NCBI GenBank assembly: GCA_037974665.1 | Contig: CM075773.1 | Coordinates: 65,268,263 to 65,332,262 of the forward strand | Reading direction: 5' to 3' | DNA: 64,000 bases | From: Ehretia macrophylla | Lineage: Eukaryota; Streptophyta; Magnoliopsida; Boraginales; Ehretiaceae | Part shown: in pieces, positions 43,480 to 55,456 of the stretch | How positions within the stretch are numbered: the first letter of the stretch is position 1 | Layout of the letters: each line of letters opens with the position of its first letter | Program-made: the position numbers and the translations under genes | Notes under the pieces: model-generated | Told to the model about the DNA's origin: nothing | Databases searched by the model: none | What the model saw: the letters and a program-made list of their open reading frames with translations, nothing else

Positions 43480-46400
43480 TTTGTTTGATGTGTCAAGATT
43501 GGTTTGTCCAAGTGATATTTTTTTATCTTTAAAAGTTGTTAGGTAAGATAAGATTATGGAGACATGATTTTTGAGTCAAAGAATTGACTTTCCAGTTATA
43601 CAGGCATTAATTAATGGCAATTACAAATATCATAATCTATTTTATTTTATATCAATCAACAAAAAGCCATTCCTCTGGATTAATTTAGGGTAAAAAGTGA
43701 AACATTCATTAATCGCTACTCGGTTGGTGTATAAAAAGCGTGCAAAATTCAACCAAGTTTTAATAACCTGCAAGTGCACGAATTAGTGTAGTATAGTGTG
43801 CTTTGAGTACGGGGTCATATTCCACTAGAGTTGGGATTGCAAAATACGGGACGGTAGTATTTAAGCTCGGATTAGTACTAAGGTAAATGATCTAGGCTCG
43901 AAAATAGGATTATCTAGTTTGATGTTGGGATTCGGCTACAAGCTCTTAATCCTATTAATTATCTAAGTCTAGTTAATTACCTGTTGAACCTTGATTATAG
44001 GTATCGTTCTATCTTCGAGTCCATTATATAGCCGAAGTATAGATCTGTCCTTGTAATCACAAGTAACCAGGATAACAACTAAAAATGACAATTAATAAAT
44101 CCGAAAGTAGAAATCATGGTACAACCTATAATTTATAGGAAGGTATGGTACAACCAGTACTTTCACTATTAAAGCATGAATATATGACACGTAAGTATAC
44201 CTATCACTACATTAACTAAAAGTATAATGCAATGACAGGTAATCTGAAATAACATCAACCCATATATAACATCAAATTAAATCAGTCTAGATCTAAAACG
44301 GGTAAATCAAAAGACCATTAATGCATAATCATCAACACGAATTACATGAGCATTATAACAGTAATTACAACATTCAAATATAAAAGAGATTAATGAGATG
44401 CTTCCCCATAAATGAAGTTGATATCGAGTCTGAGGTCGGGTTCCTGAGCACAGTTATAAGATTCTTCCATTTTCTCCGCTTGGTAATTAGGGCATTACCT
44501 CATTCGTATTTTACCTAACTACTACAATATTTACAAAAACATAATTAAAAATAGCTAATTTTATAACTAGAAACAATTAAAAACTATTTTCTATATATTT
44601 CCATCGGGGGTTGGGGGTATTTATAGCCAAGAAATTAGAGGTGCTCTGATGGATTCGTGTCACGTGGCATTCGTGAAGGTAGTGGAAGATGGTGGAAAAT
44701 TCTATGGACAGCGCTCGAGCGCGCTTCTGCTTGACCAATTAAATAGCGCCATTTGTTATCCACGTGGACCAATCAGAAGGTGTGGAAGGTTCTTGAAGGG
44801 GCGCTCAAGTGTGCCTCTCAAGGGGCGCTCGAATGCCAGAGAGGCGGGCTCGAGCGCTTTTCTACAATCAATTTTGACCCTCCAATTTTGACTTTGTCTG
44901 ATTTTGTTGACCAAGGCTTTTCCAGGTTTTTCCATCGTTTTGAGTCTGATTTCGAACTTGGTTTGACCGAATTCTTTTTCCCCGGGCTCCATTTGACCAC
45001 CAATCTTTGAGTCTTCCATTTTCGACTTCTTGACTTGCACTTTGAATCTTTTCGGGCCTAGTTTATTCACTTTTCAAGATCATCCTATATTACAACAAAA
45101 GTGTATTAAGTGTTGCATTTATTCCTTAAGTTAAGATGCAAATGTAGTGAAAATACAATGGTTTGAGTACTGCATTTTATAGTCATATCAATTCTCTATA
45201 GTCAAGCAAAAGTGCTTGTTATCTTTTGTGGTATCTTAATTAGCCCATAATGCACTTTTAATTAACAAAAAAGGTTGGACATGCCTTTCCTTCCCCTCCC
45301 CTTCCCCCCCCCCCCCCCCCCCCCCCCAAACTTTTTCTTAACTTTATTTAATCAAATAGCTTAAATGACCAATTTGTCCTTTTTCTCTTCCTTTTTAATT
45401 TTCTATTCTTTATTCTTTCTCTTTTTCTACTATTTTTTCTTTCCTAATTTTTCTTCTTCCTGCCTCAACACACCACTACCCCCTTCCTTTTCTCATACAC
45501 ACAAATAGACACAAATCCAAAGAGAACGACCAGTTATGCACACATACCCATAAAAGTTTGTCTTTCAATTTTAGTAGAGCAAATTGATAAGAACAAAAGC
45601 ACACCTTTTACGCTTTCATAACATGTTGTTGATGTGATTTCCTTGAATTTACATCAATTCATAGGAAGGGTTTCAATGATTTCCTTACTAAGTTTGTCTT
45701 TCAATTTTTGCAAAGAAAATCGAAAAATTCCTACGTTCCTAGTTATTAAAGCTTTAGACCTTTCAATTAAGAATGAGGAGAAATTGTTGGTAATCCTTGA
45801 TGACCAAAAGAGGGCCATTGGGTAATTGGTTCGAGAGGAAGACATTCTACCTCATAGGATAGAAGCATCCACACCTATACTAATCATCATAGGATGGGTG
45901 TTCTCATCTTATTGGGGCGTTACTAGGAATGATCACTTTATGTACCAAGTGAAGTATTTTAATTTGAAAGATTTTTTTCTTTTTCACATAATGACTGATC
46001 TAGTAATCTTGTTATATGAGCAGGAGAACTGTAAGAATATTTTGCTTTAACACTAGTACTTGTCTGAGGTCGTAAAACTCAGCGCTCCTAAGAGGCAATA
46101 TAGGTTATTTATTAATTTGGTTTAGTCTCTCCTTACAATGCTTAGTTTTATTTTCCTTTTTCTCGAAAATAAAGTGAATGAAGATTTTGAGCCCTTGTGT
46201 TTGTTTCTTTATTTTTTTGTATGCGCTCATTTGTTAAGCTATGCTTTCACTTTGTATTTGGTTGTAGACCCCCATGATTCTATTGGCAGTTATACGCTTA
46301 TGTCATTGTATGGCACCTTATGGACACTTACTTATTAGGTTGATGCTATGAGAATCCAATATGCACTAATCATGCTACATGACTTTAGGCCCCCTCTGTA

Positions 46401-47500
46401 CACAAATGTTGTCAGATTCATACTTTTTCGACTAAGTCCTACTGCATATTCCTATGTGCTTTGAGTTTATTTGTTTAAGGGCAAACAAAGTTTAGGTTTG
46501 GGAGTACGGGGTATAACATTTTCTCATTCTTATTTCTGGCATATTCTTTGTATACTTGAATTATTTTTTTTCATTAGGTTATTCGAGTATATTATTTGTG
46601 TCGTTTTGGGAATTATCTTGTGAAGTTGACTTGCTTGTATTAGAGGATTGAAATATATTGTAGACCTTTTTTCTAGCATATATAATAGTGCAAAATCCTC
46701 TTTAGTAGCATGCTAGATAGAATTTTGGCATTTTTTACTTTGTAAGTGTGCTTTGTCGTTCTTCTTACTTCTTAATTGATTAGATATTTAATGTAGAGAA
46801 TTGAGATAGAAGTGCCCCTCACATGATTGATTCTTATGACTATGCCTGAAAACTTTGCTAGTGTTATCAAAAAAATGAAAAAAAGAAGAAATGTGAAAAA
46901 AGAACATAAAAAAGGATATATAGAAAAAATGAAAAAAATGTGTTAGTGCTATTTGTTGTGCAATAAATATTTAAGCACCAATGTCCTTAGATATATGCCT
47001 AGGGTGTGATAGTTTCAAGCCTTTGTGCCTCGAGCGAGTAGGGTATGCATGAGGCCTTTCAAAGGCTTATAACTTAAGTTTTTTGGTTAGGATTGTTGAT
47101 CCCAAAGCCTGCTACATGGGGTACCAAGAAAGCCTTACGGAACCGAGCACCTCAAAAAAGAGATATTGTGATTTGCTTCTGTTTTTTTGTTGTGTTTGAA
47201 TAACAGGGGTTAAAGGTTTGATTAAGAGTCATGAATGTGAGAGGACATGACTATTGATGTTATCCTATTTAATTATGTTTGAAAATTAAGAGTTAGTTTG
47301 GACTTAAATATGTTTAGCTCATTTTTTAAGACTTTGTTGCTAAAGTGACAGATGGAAACTCCTTGAGAGTAGTAATTTGAATATCAAAGTGAATAAAGGT
47401 CCTTTTATTTTCTTAATTATCAAAATGCATACTTGTTGAACTCACAGGTGGTTTCTTGAAAGGCGCGACACTATATTTTGATGTAGTTTTGCTTGAGCAC
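43480..47500. other. Unidentified sequence, possibly retroelement-derived
   Basis: About 4 kb without a supported gene. At about 43770-43860 the text AACCTGCAAGTGCACGAATT and GAGTACGGGGTCATATTCCA resembles a phrase common near the LTRs of plant gypsy elements. 44700-44860 has repeated GCGCTCGAG words. 45634-46338 has three short open stretches (for example LLVILDDQKRAIG and HRIEASTPILIIIGWVF) with no recognised domain. 46470-46520 and 47495-47530 both contain CAAGCAAAG/CAAACAAAG followed by TTTGGG. Confidence 0.35.
45304..45327. repeat. 24-base poly-C run
   Basis: An uninterrupted run of 24 C preceded by CCTTCCCCTCCCCTT. Its length is likely to vary and to be unreliable in sequencing. Confidence 0.9.
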
Positions 47501-47508
47501 AAGCAAAG

Positions 47509-49030
47509 AGTAGGTTTGGGGGGTGTGGATGAGTTAATTATTTTGTTCCAGAAATTTATCTTTTTGCATGCATTATACACTTTAATTTGTGAAAATTTGA
47601 TCATTCTTGCATAATATGGTACAATATAGGTTCAAAGCAAATGAGAAACAAATTTAATGTAAAAAGAACAAAATCAGGTGCAAACAGTAGACAAGACAAA
47701 ATGAGATAAAGAAATAGCAATCAAACATGCATGTGCGATCAATTTATGGATAAAAGCATACCATGATATTCTACTCATCGATATAGTTCGAACGCAATAA
47801 ACCATGTCAAAAATAGAGGTCCGATGATCCCAAAATCACTGAAATAAATTTACTGCACTAAAAGGTTCTGCCTAATAGATCAGGTAGATTTCTTGATCGA
47901 TTGGACAAAGTGCTGCTATGAAAAAAGTTTGCCCGATCGATTGGGCTTATTTCTCGATCGATTGGGCAATGCTGCTGTAACTTTTAGGACGGTCAAAACA
48001 CGACTTTGACTTATTTTTAGCCCTTAAATATCCTCTTGCATGAAGAAGAAGGGATCAAGAAGCAAGTCAAAACCCTTCCAAAGCAAAGGCAACACAAGAT
48101 TAAGCAAGAGTGGATTCAAGATCTCCAATCAACATCTTTCTCATCATCCATCCATGAGCTCTCTTGAACTTCATCTTTTTACTTTATTTTTGGTCTTTTT
48201 TGCTACGTATTCACACTAAACACCCATGATTTAGGGTGGTAGCTAGCTATTTACTTGATTTTATGTTCGGATTTGGGTTGAATTCATTGATTCATACTTG
48301 GATTATATGTTTAGATTTTCTTGGTTTATCATCTATATATTTGTAGTTGTACCTTCATAATTCAAGAAATTCCATTTTTTTCCCCTTGAATCTTGTAGAT
48401 TTTTGGGGTATGAATTAGGAGTAAATCCCCTAATTAACTTTAATTGAGATAGGTAATCTACCACGATAACCTATTTCTATATATTGAGTTCAATTAGAAG
48501 TTAGGGTTAAATTGGATTAGTTAATTTTGATTAAGTGAATGATAATCTATGCCTTAGAGATAGGTTATTCTTCAATGCCCCTCAATTGTTTCAACCAATA
48601 TGATTAGAGCTTGTAGCCTAGTCCATTCGTGTTTAATTGGCCTAACTCGAATTTCTAAACAAAAAGATAATAATTTAGGCAAACTACCATCCCAAGTAAA
48701 CTTTCCCCTATCCATACATCGTAAAGCTTCGAGTTGTGCTAGAATAAGAATTTGTCATTAGTCAATTTTATTTTTCTCGTTAATTAATCAGAATCCAACT
48801 GTCATTCACTTTCATTTATTTTTTCTATTTATAAATTCTTGGCAATAATCTCAATTACCTGTAGACAACCCTTGAGTAGCCATTTGCATGGTTAAAGATG
48901 AATTTTAAGTTTGCTATCATTGCTTCATTTTATATTTATTATTGATCGTACAATGACGCGATCAATGATGCTTGTAATGACTCACAATATTAATAAAAGC
49001 TCTATTTTCTTCAATTTTTGTTTAGCTATT
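47509..49030 (+). repeat. Possible Athila-like polypurine tract and LTR
   Basis: GCTTGAGCACAAGCAAAGAG then GGTTTGGGGGG lies directly before TGTGGATGAG (47524). A CAAGCAAAG..TTTGGGGG phrase before an LTR is common in Athila-like gypsy elements. What follows looks LTR-like: a 50-base direct repeat with GATCGATTGGGC words (47880-47975), a CCTTAAATATCC TATA-like site and long non-coding AT-rich text. No second LTR or TSD was found, so the identity and right end are tentative. Confidence 0.4.
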
Positions 49031-49638
49031 TACGATAAATATAGTCTGACTAAAATACTTATGACCACGAGGCTATGACCTATCATAGCTAAGAACTCAG
49101 AGCATCGAGCTTATAAGAGCACCAAAAACTATGAGGATTTTTATATCCGACTTATGAAAAACCATAGTTTGCTGACTAAAAGTCCTAAGGTTTGATAAAA
49201 GTCAAGGGCATAACCCCATATAGCTGTTAAATTAACTTAATTGACCTAAAAGTATTGACGAGTAACACAAAATCTTAAGGGAAGAATATAAGTCTGCCAC
49301 GAGCTCGAAAAACATAAAATGTGCTAAGTAGCCAAGACAAAGACAAAAAAAACTTTCATTGATGAATGGAAACATCTGTAGAAACAAAAAAAAAAGGTCT
49401 ATTACACCTGAAGTACATCATTTTGGGGGTCATACCTATCATTCCCACCAGCCTGGTCCCCCTCACCACTAGGCTGTACCTCCTTAGCTAGCATGGCTTA
49501 GTCTTCTGAATCAGTGCTAAAGTTGTCGAGGTCTAGCTCCTCATCTGTTACTGCTTTGCCCAGAAGGATCGAGAGGTCCAACTCTACCTTTTCTTTTTCA
49601 AGCCTGGTAGTGACTTCTTTGAGGAAGACTACTTGAGC

Positions 49639-49643
49639 ATTAT
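49639..49643. repeat. Target duplication ATTAT of the copia element (left)
   Basis: ATTAT recurs at 54704-54708. Confidence 0.9.
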
Positions 49644-49820
49644 TGAAAGATTACTATTGACAAAAGTGTTGTATATTTCTCATATCCTTTTACAAATGTA
49701 CAATCAGTATTTATACACTATAAAGTCCTATCTAGTATAACCAATCATGAAGATCATGATAAATATGAATCAGATTCAAAAGTAAGCAAGTTTTAAAATT
49801 CAAATGCATTACCGTTATCA
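49644..49820 (-). repeat. 3' LTR of the copia element at 49644-54703
   Basis: 177 bases, 4 differences from the 5' LTR at 54527-54703, consistent with a fairly recent insertion. Confidence 0.93.
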
Positions 49821-52800
49821 CGCCCCCTCAAGCGAAGCTAGATCGAAGACAACAAGCTTGTTTCTTAAGATGGTGAATCGTTGACGAGCTAGTGGCTTGG
49901 TCATAATGTCCGCTAGTTGATCAACTATTGAGATAAACCAAACTGACAAATCACCAGAAGTGACTTTTTCCCGAACAAAATGAACATCCACTTCAATGTG
50001 TTTCATTCTAGCATGGTACATTGGGTTTTCCGTTAAATATGTGGCACCTATGTTGTCACACCAAAGAATCGGTGGAGAAGGCGCTATGAGCCACAGTTCC
50101 CTAAGGAGAGATTGAATCCAACACAGATCAGTAGTAGCAAATACAATAGCACGATACTCGGCTTCAGTGCTAGAATGTGAAGTGGTGGTCTGTTTCTTCG
50201 CTGACCATGAGACAAGATTCGGACCAAGGTAAATGCAATAACCATGAGTACTACGCTTGTCATCTGGACATCCAGCCTAGTCTGAATCTGAATATGCATG
50301 TAGAACTGTGTCTGGAGAGGGACGAAAAAGTAGTCCATGAGAAATAGTCCCTTTCAAATAGCGCATAATACGTTTCACCGCTGACCAATGAATGTCTCTG
50401 GGAGCATGCATGAATTGACACACCTTGTTGACAGCAAAACTAATCTCAGGCCTGGTAATGGTAAGATACTGAAGTGCACCAACAACACTATGATATAATG
50501 TCGAATCTGAAAATGGGTCACCAGAGTGCTGTGAAGGTGGTGGAGAGACAGCCAGTGGTGTTGCAATCGGTTTCACTTCAGCAAGTTTAGTACGTTCTAG
50601 AAGATCATAAATATAGTGCTGTTGTGTAAGTAAAAGCCCAGAAGCAGTGCGATGTACCTAAATTCCCAGAAAGAAAGACAAGTCCCCAAGATCTTTCAAT
50701 ACAAATTGACTATGTAGGGCAGAGGTGACAGACTGAATAGCTTCAAGAGTTGTACCAATCAAAATTATGTCATCCACATAGATCAACAACAGTATAGTGT
50801 CGTGAGCTACATGCCGCATAAACAAGGATGAATCAGATTTTGAAGAGACAAACCCAAGTTGGATCAGAAAATTGCTCAGTCGAGAAAACCAGGCTCGGGG
50901 AGCTTGTTTCAACCCATAAATAGCTTTCTGCAATTTGTACATGTGATTTGAGAAAACCAGATGTGTAAAACCCGGAGGTTGAGACATATAAACCACCTCA
51001 GGAAGTAAGCCATGGAGAAAAGCATTGTTGACATCAACATGACGAAGTGGCCAGTTGCGAGAGACTGGGATGGACAAAATTATCCGAATAGTTGTGGGTT
51101 TCACTACTGGGCTAAATGTCTCAGTGTAATCGACACCTTCTTCTTGATTGAATCCCTTCGCCACCAATCTCACCTTATATCGTTCCACTGAACCATCAGC
51201 TTTCCGTTTAATCCGAAAAACCCATTTGTACCCTATAACGTTGGCAGTCGCAGGTTTTGGGACCAACGACCAAGTTCCATTATGCATCAGTGCATTGTAC
51301 TCATTTCCTATGGCCTCCCGCCAATGTGCAAGCTTTGACGCAGCCAAGAAGGAAGTTGGTTCACAATCCACGAGCTTGGTAGAACAGGAGGATGAAGCAG
51401 TAGCAGTAAAAGTCATGTAGTCATCAAACTTCTTAACTGGTCATGTATTGTCTCTGGTTCTCGTAACCATTTGGTGTTGGGAGGGAGTGGAAGAAGCATG
51501 AGGGAAAGTAGATGAAGCGGGGGATAAAGAAGAGGACATCGGGGAGAGAGAATTTGAGGTAATTGAAGTGTTAGAAGGACTTGAAGTGTTGTCTGAATTG
51601 GGGATAGCTAGAGGAGAAAAAGAAGGGGACAGGTGAGGTCCAGGAGAAGAGAGAGAAGGTGAATGTGTAGTAGGTAATAAAGAATCTGGAGTAAAGTCAA
51701 CAGAAGAAGAATTATGAAACCGGGTATTGGGCATTAATTGTGGCTGAATGGTGGAGACACGGGTGAGGCTGAAGGTAAAGATGCAGTTGTTGACCGTTGA
51801 GGATTGCCATTGACCAAGGAAGTTGGTGAAGTGGATGAGATTTGACTAGATTGGGATGGATATCTTGCAGACGAGGAAAGAGGATTTAAATTGGGAACAT
51901 TATGCTGAGGAGTAGACGGAAGATAACTTGGTGCTGTGTGGGACACTGGAGCATGAACAAAATGCGTATTAAGATCAGGATGCGAGCAATTTGAAACAAC
52001 CGAATTTGAAGTTGGTGACAACTGATCACGTGAACAAACAGTAGGGGACATTGGCAAAAGTAGAGATTCTCGAGTCATACGAAAGGGAAAAACAGTCTCA
52101 TTGAAAATAACATGTCTGGATAAGTGTATTTTGCCAGTTTGCATATCATAGCACCTATAGCCTAAGTGATCAAGACTGTAACCAACAAAAGCACACGTAA
52201 CAGATTTGGGACTGAGCTTATCAGTTTTTGTAGCGCCCAAAAAGGGAAAACATAAGCACCCAAAAACACGAGAAAAAGAATATTGAGGTGTTTTGGAGTA
52301 TAGTTTTTGAAAAGGAGAATATTGATTTAAAACTGGACTTGGTAAGCGGTTAATTAAATAAACTGCAGTACTAAACGACTCAAGCCAAAATTGTTTAGGT
52401 AGAGATGCTTGGAACAGCAAAGTGGTGCCTAATTCCGTTATATGACGATTTTTTCGTTCAGCCATTCCATTTTGCTCAGGAGTATGTGGACAAGAGATCC
52501 TGTATTGAATACCACTAGAATGAATAAGGGACTTAAGGCGACCTTGAGTGAGTTCACGAGCTCCGTCGCATTGAATAAATTTAATAGATTTAGAAAATTG
52601 ATTTTCAACCAAGTTCTTAAAGTGAACAAAGCAGTCAACACAATCATCTTTAGTTTTCAATGGATAGAGCCAAGTAAAACGACTAAATTCATCCACAAAA
52701 ATAATGAAATAACGATATCCGGAAAAAGAACAAATTGAAATAGGGCCCCAAATGTCACAGTGTATTATTTCTAAAGGATCGAGTACATTATTGTTCGATG

Positions 52801-53393
52801 GATGAAAGGGAAGTTTGTGACTCTTCCCCATCATAAAGGAATTACAATCTGAACAAGAAATAGGGGAATCAATAAGACTAACATGATTCCTAGATTTTAA
52901 AAAAGCCAAAGTGGACTGCGACGGGTGACCCAACCGTTTGTGCCAGACTGTGGAGGAAAGACGAGAAGCAGCCAGCGCCATAGAAGGTCCGCCGACATGA
53001 GTGGTGAGACTGGAAGAATGTAGAGGTTCGACTCAATATGGCCCTTGAGAAGAGGAGTCCCGGTGCGGAGGTCCTTGACAAGGCAACCAGTAGGAAAAAA
53101 TTCAAATGAGACTGAGTTATCTTTTGTAAATTGAGACACAGAAAGTAAATTTTTGGTGATATAGGGAACGTAGAGAATTTTATGGAGAGAAAATGCATGA
53201 GAGGGAGTAGCAAGAGTCGAATTACCAGTGTTAGAGATATCCAGAGGGGTGCCATCACCGACAACCACCTGATCTAAACCACGATATGGCTGAAGTTGAT
53301 GCAGCAGAGAAGAGTCAGCAGTCATATGAGAGGAGGCGCCAGTGTCAGGAATCCAAGAAGCAATAGAAGGAGTGCCAGAGGCGTGGTGAGTTT
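49818..53393 (-). pseudogene. copia pol with frameshifts and stops
   Basis: Protease WIPDTGASSHMTADSS begins just after the gag TAG. A one-base shift near 52990 precedes VWHKRLGHPSQSTLAFLKSR. Integrase has CDIWGPISI, QCDGARELTQG (normally DGGGEF) and PEQNGMAERKNRHI. A second shift lies near 51745. A TGA lies at 51441-51443, then RT with WVFRIKRKADGSVERYKVRL, RHVDVNNAFLHG and the catalytic YVDDIILIG. TAG follows at 50658-50660 and again at 50277-50279, replacing the Trp of DSDWAG. RNase H ends STEAEYRA, CDNIGATYLTENP and ADIMTKPLARQR. The frame ends 3 bases inside the 3' LTR. Confidence 0.9.
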
Positions 53394-53394
53394 G

Positions 53395-54339
53395 CTAATT
53401 ATGAAAACCAGCAAAGTGATTGGTAGTACCACTGTTCCTGGACTGAGAATACCTGTAGCGACATTTGGCAGTAGAGTGGCCAAACTTATGACATATCTGA
53501 CACTTATTACGAGAACCATTGGAGGAGTGTTTGTCGTTGCTGTTGGGTGTAGAGGAAGATGAATTGTGCTTGCCGAAACCAGATGATGACACAACATAGG
53601 AGGAAATCGGATGAGTGGGAAGTAAACCAGGCTGACTGAGAGAGACGGACTGCAGCTGAGTGTTAAGGGCAGCGACAGAACTATTGTCAGATATTATTTT
53701 AGAGCCATCATCTAAAAGTGTACGCTGCTCGTACATAAGGAGTTTGGCTTTGAGGTCAGAAAAAGTAGGAGTAGGACTTAAGTTTTCAATAGAAGTCACA
53801 AAGGGACGATATTCCATAGGGAGACCATCAAGGGTAGCCAATACTAAGTCCGAGTCAAATAGAGTATAACCTATGGCAGAGAGAGAAGTGGAAATATGGT
53901 GAATCTGTTGGAGATAATCGAGGATAGGAAGAGAGCCTTTTCGAAGGGAACGGAGTTGCGCCCGAAGTAAGGACTTACGAGCCAAAGATTGCTGGAGATA
54001 AGAGTTTTTGAGAGAGTTCCAAAGTTCACAGACAGTGGAATGACCCGTGGCCTGGTACATGAGAGAGTCAAAAAGAGTAGCAATGATGCAAGCAGTAACA
54101 AAACTGTCAAGTTTGGACCAGTCATGAAGAGAAAGAGCAGTGGATGAAGCGGCGGAAGAAGCAACAATTTTGTCAGGTTTGGGAGTGGTGCCGTCAATGA
54201 AGCCTGTTAGTTCAGTAAAGGTGAAATAGTGCAGTAGTTGAGTTTTTTAGGTTAAATAGTTCGTGTTGTCAAGGAGTACAGTAACGAAACTTTTGACGTT
54301 ATGAGACGAAAGCTAAGTAGAGGAAGGTGGGATGGCCAT
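53395..54339 (-). pseudogene. copia gag
   Basis: ATG at 54339 (MAIPPSST then a stop), a second stop in NYLT-stop-KTQLLHYF, then LHDWSKLDSFVTACIIATLF and a long open part from 54060 with the CQICHKFGHSTAKC zinc knuckle. It ends at TAG 53395-53397 (FHN-stop-QTHHAS), in the same frame as the protease. The N-terminal stops inactivate it. Confidence 0.86.
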
Positions 54340-54526
54340 GTGATGGTGGAGATAATAAGTAGAATAGAAAATAAAGTAGAAGAATGGATAGTGACGTGAC
54401 AAGGGAAAAGTGGGTGGAAAAGAGAAAGGTAGATGGTAGAGAGTAGAAGGATGAGCTGTATGCACTGTGAAGCAGTGGTGGAAGCGTGAGATTAGAGACG
54501 TTTGTCTATTAAGACTACTGATACCA

Positions 54527-54703
54527 TAAAAGATTACTATTGACAAAAGTGTTATATATTTCTCATATCCTTTTACAAATGTACAATCAGTATTTATACA
54601 CTATAAAGTCCTATCTAGTATAACCAACCATGAAGATCATGATAAATATGAATCAGATTCAAAAGTAAGCAAGTTTTAAAATTCAAATGCATAACCGTTA
54701 TCA
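54527..54703 (-). repeat. 5' LTR of the copia element at 49644-54703
   Basis: 177 bases. Its downstream end reads CTTTTA next to TGGTATCAG. The TSD ATTAT follows at 54704-54708. Confidence 0.93.
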
Positions 54704-55451
54704 ATTATACTCAGCCTTCGTACTGGTCGCAGTAATGGCCTTGGTGAGGAGACCATAAAATTTCAGGCTCTTCTTGAAGACAACAATGACAAGCTCGCCA
54801 TCATTCCCACCTCCTTTAAGAGTAAATCATACTTGACTTGAAGGGCATGGGTGACTCTATCAACTTCACCCAACTCTGCCTTAAGGTCCTCGCAAGTTAG
54901 CTCCGCCCTAGCCTGGTCGGCCAGAGCTTGGTAATGAGCTTCTCTTTCACCCTAGAGCCAGACCTTGAGACCTACACCAAATATTTAGACAACAAGGCTA
55001 GGCTGGAGACAAAGCACATCAAACATCTATATTTCTTTATCCAATTGAGCCTTAAGGTCATCAATGGTGGCAGATCTTACTTCCATGACCATAGTCATCA
55101 TGTGTTTATTGAGCTCATGCTTGTACCTCTTAGTCTCCTTGTTAATCCGACTTACTAATAGTCCTAAACAAATGTCGAATTAGTCTTGTATGATCAGGGC
55201 CTTGTGATGTTAGTGGGTGTCATGATTCATATTAACCTAGACCTAGCAAAAACATACGTAATTATCAAAACTATTGAAAGGAAAAGACAAAAGAAAAGTG
55301 TTTGGTGAGAGTAACTACCTCATAAGTGTCCTCACTCACTTCCTGACTAGCTCGATCTGCAATTAAGCTTTGAGCTTAGACCTTCATGAATTTCTGGCTC
55401 GGTGCAGCGATCTTGATATCATTAACAAAAGGGTCAGAGTGAGGGGGCAGA

Positions 55452-55456
55452 GCCAC
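55452..55456. repeat. Target duplication GCCAC of solo LTR (left)
   Basis: GCCAC recurs at 58199-58203. Confidence 0.9.

Larger units (their letters stand above)
49644..54703 (-). mobile_element. Ty1/copia element with 177-bp LTRs
   Basis: A 5,060-bp element on the minus strand with LTRs of 177 bases each (49644-49820, 54527-54703), differing at 4 positions. The coding-strand LTR starts TGATAACGG. The 3' LTR ends CTTTCA, and the 5' copy is mutated to CTTTTA. Primer site TGGTATCAG (54518-54526) and a polypurine tract TTGAGGGGGCG (49821-49831) are in place. The internal region has stops and two frameshifts. Confidence 0.93.

Noticed and set aside
43341-43532. Plus-strand frame MLKKICNSYLKRCDEIPE
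   Set aside because: It crosses the right end of a solo LTR into antisense LINE sequence, so it is chance.
44649-45070. Overlapping frames on both strands in the GCGCTCGAG-rich stretch
   Set aside because: No domain and repetitive; likely LTR-type sequence.
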